Below are positions 59,239-64,000 of a stretch of DNA of 64,000 bases, one piece after another; the first letter of the stretch is position 1; the number at the start of each line of letters is the position of its first letter. The DNA lies in contig NZ_JMKU01000021.1 in NCBI RefSeq assembly GCF_000687165.1, forward strand, positions 1-64,000, in the 5' to 3' direction. The notes beneath the pieces were generated by a model that saw only the letters and a program-made list of their open reading frames with translations, was not told where the DNA came from and did not search any database. Both the position numbers and the translations under genes were made by a program. The stretch comes from Paracidovorax oryzae ATCC 19882. Lineage in GTDB: Bacteria; Pseudomonadota; Gammaproteobacteria; Burkholderiales; Burkholderiaceae_C.

Positions 59239-60005
59239 GGGGACGGCTTGCGGAAGACGGTGGAAGACAGCAGCGCTGCGATGCCGGCGAGCAGCAGCAG
59301 CACCACGGTGGCGGCGCAGGCGAAGCCCGTGGCGCCGTAGAAGGCCTGCAGCAGCACCACCGGATAGGTGCGGTTCTGGAAGCCCGCCAGCAGGTTGGAG
59401 AGGTTGAATTCGCCGATCGAGAGCGCCGCCACCATCACCAGGCCCGACAGCAGGCTCTGCCGCAGGCTGGGCAGCACGATGCCCGTGAAGCGCTGCCATT
59501 CGCCGGCGCCCAGCGTGGCGGCGGCCTGCTCCAGCCGTTCCAGGCCCAGGTGGCGCAGGTCGGTCAGCAGGGTGTGAGTGAGATAGGGCAGGGTGGCGAT
59601 GGCGTGGGCCGCCACCAGCAGCGGAGTGCTGCCCAGCCAGGGCAGGGTGTCGGTGTTGAAGACCAGCAGGTAGCCGAAGCCCAGCGTGATGGCCGGCACT
59701 GCCACCGGCATGGCCGACACCAGCCGCGCCGCCATGCCGCCGCCACGGCGCGCGCCGTGGTAGAGCGCATAGGCCAGCGGCAGCGCCAGCAGCGCGTCGA
59801 TGGCGCAGGCCGAAAGCGCCACCACGAGGCTGCTGCCGAAGGCCTTGCGGAAGGACGGGTCCTGCCACAGCTCGGCATACCAGCGGCCGGTGAGGCCCGT
59901 GGGCAGCAGGGTGTTGGTCCAGCTCTGGCCGAAGCTGCCCAGCACCAGCAGGCCCATGGGCAGCAGCAGGTAGAGGCCGTAGAGAAGGGTGATGCCGCGA
60001 ACCAA
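59235..60005 (-). CDS. ABC transporter permease (first membrane subunit)
   Basis: A permease of about 256 residues with six hydrophobic segments. GITLLYGLYLLLPMGLLVLGSFG opens the membrane part and RLEQAAATLGAGEWQRFTGIVLPSLRQSLLSG is the EAA loop. The start is uncertain. TTG at 60005 gives a normal length for the class. An in-frame ATG at 60161 would add 52 non-membrane residues and lie only 8 bases from the divergent LysR start. I favour the shorter form. It is the promoter-proximal gene of the importer operon. Confidence 0.8.
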   Translation of the reverse strand: MVRGITLLYGLYLLLPMGLLVLGSFGQSWTNTLLPTGLTGRWYAELWQDPSFRKAFGSSLVVALSACAIDALLALPLAYALYHGARRGGGMAARLVSAMPVAVPAITLGFGYLLVFNTDTLPWLGSTPLLVAAHAIATLPYLTHTLLTDLRHLGLERLEQAAATLGAGEWQRFTGIVLPSLRQSLLSGLVMVAALSIGEFNLSNLLAGFQNRTYPVVLLQAFYGATGFACAATVVLLLLAGIAALLSSTVFRKPSP

Positions 60006-60049
60006 GGGCGCTGCTTTCGAACAAGGGAGGGAGGCCGCGGAACAGTCCG

Positions 60050-60159
60050 GATACTTTCCGGAGGCGACGAAACGGCGAAGGATGTGCCGGAATTCTAGAA
60101 ATCGCGACAGGGGCTTGCGTGAAGCTTGCGTGACAAAGCTTGAGCTTTTGGAAAGTATC
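60050..60159. promoter_or_regulatory. Inverted and direct repeats in the LysR/ABC divergent promoter
   Basis: GATACTTTCC (60050-60059) and its exact reverse complement GGAAAGTATC (60150-60159) are 100 bases apart. Between them GCTTGCGTGA occurs twice in direct orientation (60113-60122 and 60124-60133), spaced one helical turn. Such sites suit a LysR tetramer that bends DNA. No experimental link exists. Confidence 0.45.
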
Positions 60160-60169
60160 ATGCGCCTGC

Positions 60170-61078
60170 ATGAAGCGCGATTGCCCCACCATCCAGGAAC
60201 TGCTGGCCCTCGATGCCGTCGCCCGGCACGAAGGCCTGACCCGCGCCGCCGAGGCGCTGTGCCTCACCGTGAGCGCCGTCAGCAAGCAGATCGCGGGGCT
60301 GGAGGCTTTCCTGGGCCAGCCGCTGCTGCGCAAGCAGGGGCGGGGCGTGCAGCTCACGCCCCAGGGCCGGGCCTACTGGCAGAAGATCGCCGGCCCGCTG
60401 CGCGCGCTGGAGGCCGCGAGCTACGAAGCGCGGGCGGGTGGCGGCGATGCGGGCGTGGTCACGCTGGCCAGCGTGCCCACCTTCCTCACGCGCTGGCTGA
60501 TTCCGCGCCTGCCGGCCTTCAGCCGCCGCCATCCGCAGGTCACGCTGGGCTTCAGCCGGCATCTTGCGCCCACCGAGAACCTGCCGCTCCAGGTGGATGC
60601 CGCCATCCGCTACAGCCCGGCCGAACTGCCCGGCGTGGTGGCCGAATACATCGCGGGCCGCGAATTCGTGCCCGTCGCGTCACCCGCGCTGCTCGAAGGC
60701 CCGCACCGCATCCATGCGCCCGCCGATCTGCTGGGCCACACCCTGCTGCATCACGAGGAGGCCACCGCCGCCTGGCCGCGCTGGGCGGGCCAGCACGGCG
60801 TGGCGGCCAGCTGGGTGGCGGCCGGGCCGCGCTTCGCCCAGTACTCGGCGCTGATCCAGGCGGCGCGCAGCGGCCTGGGCCTGGCCCTGGTGCCCCGCAT
60901 CCTGGTGGAGGACGAGCTGGCCGAAGGCTCCCTGCGCGTGGCCTGCGGCGACCCGGTGGTGGTCGAGCAGGGGCACTACCTCTGCTACCGGCCCGACCGC
61001 ATGCACCTGCCTGCTTTCGCGGCCTTTCGCGCCTGGCTGCTGGAGGAGGCGGCGCGCTCGCGCGGGCCGCTGGGCTGA
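60170..61078 (+). CDS. LysR-family regulator of the importer operon
   Basis: A 302-residue LysR protein of the GcvA/AmpR-like branch. TIQELLALDAVARHEGLTRAAEALCLTVSAVSKQIAGLEAFLGQPLL is the winged helix. LASVPTFLTRWLIPRLPAFSRRHPQVTLGFSRHL and QVDAAIRYSPAELPGVV begin the effector domain typical of GcvA-like proteins. It is divergent from the ABC importer operon and probably activates it. The ATG at 60170 gives MKRDCPTIQELL; a TTG 30 bases earlier is an alternative. Confidence 0.9.
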   Translation: MKRDCPTIQELLALDAVARHEGLTRAAEALCLTVSAVSKQIAGLEAFLGQPLLRKQGRGVQLTPQGRAYWQKIAGPLRALEAASYEARAGGGDAGVVTLASVPTFLTRWLIPRLPAFSRRHPQVTLGFSRHLAPTENLPLQVDAAIRYSPAELPGVVAEYIAGREFVPVASPALLEGPHRIHAPADLLGHTLLHHEEATAAWPRWAGQHGVAASWVAAGPRFAQYSALIQAARSGLGLALVPRILVEDELAEGSLRVACGDPVVVEQGHYLCYRPDRMHLPAFAAFRAWLLEEAARSRGPLG

Positions 61079-61109
61079 CGGGGCGGCCGCAGAGGGCGTC
61101 GGAGCCGAT

Positions 61110-61128
61110 TTGCTATTGAAGATATAGC
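61110..61128. repeat. Short AT-rich intergenic dyad
   Basis: GCTAT (61112-61116) and ATAGC (61124-61128) are inverted around a 7-base AT-rich spacer in the 170-base gap between the LysR gene and pckG terminator. Comamonadaceae genomes commonly carry similar TTGCTAT...ATAGC elements; recurrence within this window was not seen. Confidence 0.4.
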
Positions 61129-61161
61129 TCAATGCCGTTGTTTTACATGGGCTGAGGCGTG

Positions 61162-61194
61162 AAAAAGCCCCGGCCACAGGCGTGGTGCGGGGCT
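61162..61194 (-). terminator. Rho-independent terminator of pckG
   Basis: Read on the minus strand: AGCCCCG, a 13-base loop with internal pairing, CGGGGCT, then five T. The stem (61188-61194 with 61067-type partner at 61166-61172) is 7 bp. It lies 55 bases after the pckG stop at 61249. Confidence 0.65.
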
Positions 61195-61248
61195 GGCCGG
61201 AAGCCGCCCGCGCAGGGCGTGCGGCTTTCGGGTCTGCGGAAGGGGGAC

Positions 61249-63111
61249 TCAGGCGCCCAGGCGCTTTTCCAGGGCGGCCTTGGTGTCCAGCATCTGCGCC
61301 GGCAGGTGGTAGGCCAGCTGGTCGAAGTGCGCGGTGTGCAGCTTCAGCTCGTCGGCCCAGGCCGCGCGGTCGATGCTGGTCACGGTCTGGAACTGCTCGG
61401 CGGAGAAGTCCAGGCCCGTCCAGTTGATCTCGGCGTACTGCGGGGCGGTGCCGAAGGGCGTGTCCTGGCCGGCCGCCTTGTTCTCGATGCGGTCGATCAT
61501 CCACTTGAGCACGCGCATGTTGTCGCCGTAGCCGGGCCAGACGAACTTGCCGTCGGCATCCTTGCGGAACCAGTTGGTGGTGTAGATGCGCGGCAGCGTG
61601 GCGCCCGAGGCGGCCAGCTTCTCGCCCAGGTTCAGCCAGTGCTGGAAGTAGTCGCTCATGTTGTAGCCCATGAAGGGCAGCATGGCGAACGGGTCGCGGC
61701 GCACCACGCCCTGCGCGCCGAAGGCGGCGGCGGTGGTCTCGGAACCCATGGTGGCGGCCATGTAGACGCCCTCGGTCCAGTTGCGGGCTTCGGTCACCAG
61801 CGGCACGGTGGTGGAGCGGCGGCCGCCGAAGATGAAGGCGTCGATCTTCACGCCCTTGGGATCGTCCCAGGCCGGGTCCAGGGCCGGGTTGTTGGTGGCG
61901 GCCACGGTGAAGCGGGCGTTGGGGTGGGCGGCCTTGGCACCGGTTTCCTTGGCGATCTGGGGCGTCCAGTCCTTGCCTTGCCAGTCGATCAGATGGTCGG
62001 GCAGCTTGCCGGTGTCCTTTTCCATGCCTTCCCACCACACGTCGCCGTCATCGGTCAGCGCGACGTTCGTGAAGATCACGTCCTTGTCGAGGCTGGCCAT
62101 GCAGTTGGGGTTGGTGTGGTAGTTGGTACCAGGAGCCACGCCGAAGTAGCCGGCCTCGGGGTTGATGGCGCGCAGCGAGCCGTCGGCCTGGGGCTTGATC
62201 CAGGCGATGTCGTCGCCGATGGTGGTGACCTTCCAGCCTTCGAAGGCCTTCGGCGGCACCAGCATGGAGAAGTTGGTCTTGCCGCAGGCGCTGGGGAAGG
62301 CCGCGGCCACGTGGTACTTCTTGCCCTCGGGGTTGCTCACACCCAGGATCAGCATGTGCTCGGCCAGCCAGCCCTGGTCGCGGCCCATGGTGGAGGCGAT
62401 GCGCAGCGCGAAGCACTTCTTGCCCAGCAGCGCGTTGCCGCCGTAGCCCGAGCCGTACGACCAGATCTCGCGCGTCTCGGGGTAGTGGACGATGTACTTG
62501 GTCTTGTTGCAGGGCCAGGACACGTCCTGCTGGCCGGTGGCCAGCGGCGCACCCACGGTATGCACGCAGGGCACGAACTCGCCTTCCACGCCGAGCACGT
62601 CGTACACCGCCTTGCCCATGCGGGTCATGATCTTCATATTGACGGCCACGTAGGGGCTGTCGGAGAGCTCGATGCCGATGTGGGCGATGGGCGAGCCCAG
62701 CGGGCCCATGCTGAAGGGCACGACATACATCGTGCGGCCCTTCATGCAGCCGTCGAACAGGGGCTGCAGCGTGGCGCGCATCTCGGCCGGGGCCATCCAG
62801 TTGTTGGTCGGGCCGGCGTCTTCCTTCTTGTCGCAGCAGATGTAGGTGCGGTCTTCCACGCGGGCCACGTCCGACGGGTCGGACCAGGCCAGGTAGCTGC
62901 CCGGGCGCTTGGCGGGGTTGAGCTTCTTGAAGGTGCCGGCGTCCACCAGCTGCTGGCAGAGGCGGTCGTACTCTTCCTGCGAGCCGTCGCACCAGTGGAT
63001 CCTGGCGGGCTTGCACAGGGCGGCCATGTCGGCCACCCAGGCCAGCAGGCGGGCGTTCTTGACGTATGCGGGGGCCTGGAGGTCGAGGCCTTGCATGGTG
63101 GGTGCGTTCAT
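61249..63111 (-). CDS. pckG: Phosphoenolpyruvate carboxykinase (GTP)
   Basis: A 620-residue GTP-dependent [17 protein letters not shown] holds the P-loop with the reactive Cys. [33 protein letters not shown] contains the metal-binding and substrate residues. [14 protein letters not shown] and [26 protein letters not shown] match the C-terminal half. It converts oxaloacetate and GTP to PEP in gluconeogenesis. The ATG at 63111 ([14 protein letters not shown]) was chosen; a longer in-frame ATG at 63276 adds a low-complexity head. A terminator follows. It is alone on the strand. Confidence 0.96.
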   Translation of the reverse strand: MNAPTMQGLDLQAPAYVKNARLLAWVADMAALCKPARIHWCDGSQEEYDRLCQQLVDAGTFKKLNPAKRPGSYLAWSDPSDVARVEDRTYICCDKKEDAGPTNNWMAPAEMRATLQPLFDGCMKGRTMYVVPFSMGPLGSPIAHIGIELSDSPYVAVNMKIMTRMGKAVYDVLGVEGEFVPCVHTVGAPLATGQQDVSWPCNKTKYIVHYPETREIWSYGSGYGGNALLGKKCFALRIASTMGRDQGWLAEHMLILGVSNPEGKKYHVAAAFPSACGKTNFSMLVPPKAFEGWKVTTIGDDIAWIKPQADGSLRAINPEAGYFGVAPGTNYHTNPNCMASLDKDVIFTNVALTDDGDVWWEGMEKDTGKLPDHLIDWQGKDWTPQIAKETGAKAAHPNARFTVAATNNPALDPAWDDPKGVKIDAFIFGGRRSTTVPLVTEARNWTEGVYMAATMGSETTAAAFGAQGVVRRDPFAMLPFMGYNMSDYFQHWLNLGEKLAASGATLPRIYTTNWFRKDADGKFVWPGYGDNMRVLKWMIDRIENKAAGQDTPFGTAPQYAEINWTGLDFSAEQFQTVTSIDRAAWADELKLHTAHFDQLAYHLPAQMLDTKAALEKRLGA

Positions 63112-63311
63112 CGCGGGCTTCCTGAAGTTGAAAAACGGTTTTTCAAAGGAAGCGGCCGGGAATGCGGCAAGGCCGCGCTGGATCCTGAGCGCTGTCTTTG
63201 AGAAAACGTCTTGCGGCTCAGTCGGCGGGCGGACGAACGCGCGGGAGTGGCGGTTCGCCAGGGGCGGTTGCGTCATCCGCAGGTCGGCTGGGATGACAAT
63301 TTTATGAATAG

Positions 63312-63363
63312 CCCCCCTTCCTGTCTGTCAGACAGGGGGGAATTCCATGCAAAAGATGCATGG
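63312..63363. other. Two adjacent hairpins between pckG and queC
   Basis: CCCCCCTTCCTGTCTG then T then CAGACAGGGGGG (63312-63340) forms a 12-bp stem with two G:T pairs around one unpaired base; its core CTGTCTG/CAGACAG is perfect. CCATGC (63345-63350) and GCATGG (63358-63363) form a second 6-bp stem with an AT-rich loop. They lie 14 bases downstream of the queC stop and upstream of pckG, in a 265-base gap with no gene. A terminator of queC is likely, though no long T-run is seen. Confidence 0.5.
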
Positions 63364-63376
63364 GGTTATGCGCTGT

Positions 63377-64000
63377 TCAGGCGGCGCGCTGTGCGCTCCA
63401 GCGCTCGTGTCCGGCGCGTCGCAGGGCGCAGGCCGGGCATTCGCCGCAGCCGTGTCCCCACGCATGCAGCGCGCCGCGCACGCCGTGGTAGCAGGTGTGC
63501 GTGTCTTCCACGATGAGCCGCACGAGTTCGTCGCCTCCGAGTTGCCGGGCCATTTCCCAGGTTTCGGCCTTGTCGATCCACATGAGCGGCGTCTCGATGG
63601 TGAAGCGCTGGCCCATGCCCAGGGAGAGGGCGACCTGCAGCGCCTTGAGGGTGTCGTCGCGGCAGTCGGGGTAGCCGGAGAAGTCGGTCTCGCACATGCC
63701 GCCCACCAGGGTGTGGAGCCCGCGCCGGTAGCCCACGGCGGCGGCCAGCTGGAAGAACAGCAGGTTGCGGCCGGGCACGAAGGTGTTGGGCAGGCCGGCT
63801 TCCGTCATCTGGATGGCGGTGTCGCGGGTGAGCGCGGTGTCGCTGATCTGGCCGAGCACGGCCAGATCGACCATGTGGTCTTCGCCCAACCGCTCGCGCC
63901 ACCGCGGAAAGCGCTCGCGCAGCGCCGCCAGCACGGTGGTGCGGGCGTCCAGCTCCACATGGTGGCGCTGGCCGTAGTCGAAGCCGATGGTCTCCACCCG
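63377..64000 (-). CDS. queC: 7-cyano-7-deazaguanine synthase (5' end beyond window)
   Basis: The 207 visible residues are the C-terminal nine-tenths of Que[20 protein letters not shown] near the edge is the segment that follows the N-terminal PP-loop (off-window). [48 protein letters not shown] and the zinc site [28 protein letters not shown] (four Cys) are diagnostic. It makes preQ0 from 7-carboxy-7-deazaguanine and ammonia for queuosine. The reading frame remains open at base 64000, so the start is missing. Confidence 0.95.
   Translation of the reverse strand, partial: RVETIGFDYGQRHHVELDARTTVLAALRERFPRWRERLGEDHMVDLAVLGQISDTALTRDTAIQMTEAGLPNTFVPGRNLLFFQLAAAVGYRRGLHTLVGGMCETDFSGYPDCRDDTLKALQVALSLGMGQRFTIETPLMWIDKAETWEMARQLGGDELVRLIVEDTHTCYHGVRGALHAWGHGCGECPACALRRAGHERWSAQRAA

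Noticed and set aside
61159-63201. 680-codon frame antisense to pckG
   Set aside because: Shadow of the PEP carboxykinase; composition is His/Gly/Val-rich and no motif is recognisable.
1-64000. tRNA/rRNA genes and CRISPR arrays
   Set aside because: I looked for cloverleaf-type arms, TPsiC-like GGTTCGAATCC and regularly spaced repeats and found none. A covariance-model scan would be decisive.

Overview
The window is GC-rich DNA from a beta-proteobacterium of the Comamonadaceae. The minCDE cluster, GTP-dependent PEP carboxykinase, arginase/ornithine cyclodeaminase module and intergenic repeat types all fit. Two isolated genes carry textbook plant-inducible-promoter (PIP) boxes, which points to a plant-pathogenic Acidovorax (A. 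citrulli/avenae group). The genus is inferred from content; no database was searched.

Layout. Positions 1-398 hold the 3' end of an IS5-type insertion sequence. Beside it lies a visibly AT-rich two-gene island (643-2398): a ParA/MinD-like ATPase and, one base later, a small alarmone-synthetase-like RelA/SpoT protein. GC-rich chromosome resumes at about 2400 with a DUF4259-like gene and a D-lactate/glycolate-type FAD dehydrogenase. At 4900-5585 a perfect PIP box drives a 199-residue protein with an N-terminal acylation-like motif and an F-box-like segment, a strong type III effector candidate. Positions 5700-10200 carry an EF-hand protein, a cobalamin adenosyltransferase and a tightly overlapping four-gene operon (glycosyltransferase, acyl-CoA dehydrogenase-like, PIG-L deacetylase, NodS-like methyltransferase). 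Positions 10200-25460 carry metabolic, chemotaxis, radical SAM, c-di-GMP and regulatory genes, including argP beside an internally deleted argO remnant. Positions 25700-30270 carry an orphan nitrate/sulfonate-type ABC transporter and a UbiH-family hydroxylase. A second PIP box (30341-30402) precedes a 1022-residue protein of unknown fold, the second effector candidate.

Positions 33500-44010 carry a sugar-acid catabolic pair (ketoglutarate semialdehyde dehydrogenase and an IclR-SMP-30 fusion regulator), a Zn-protease lipoprotein, acetoacetyl-CoA ligase, the arginine-to-proline module (arginase, ornithine cyclodeaminase, Lrp-type regulator) and pssA. Positions 44249-46147 are minCDE. Next come a flavin reductase, an alpha/beta-hydrolase fold protein lacking its nucleophilic serine, an M14 peptidase, an NADPH:quinone-type reductase, dadA (with a hairpin abutting its start codon) and a second argP-like gene. 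Positions 51900-56250 hold regulators, UspA, a phosphoesterase and a SLOG/LOG protein. Positions 56232-60005 encode a complete Fe3+/aminoethylphosphonate-type ABC importer divergent from a LysR gene. The window closes with pckG and the partial queC.

The most notable content is the pair of PIP-box genes sharing identical promoter geometry (TTCGB-N15-TTCGB-N31-YANNNT) and the ParA/RelA-SpoT island beside the IS. No tRNA, rRNA or CRISPR array was recognised.
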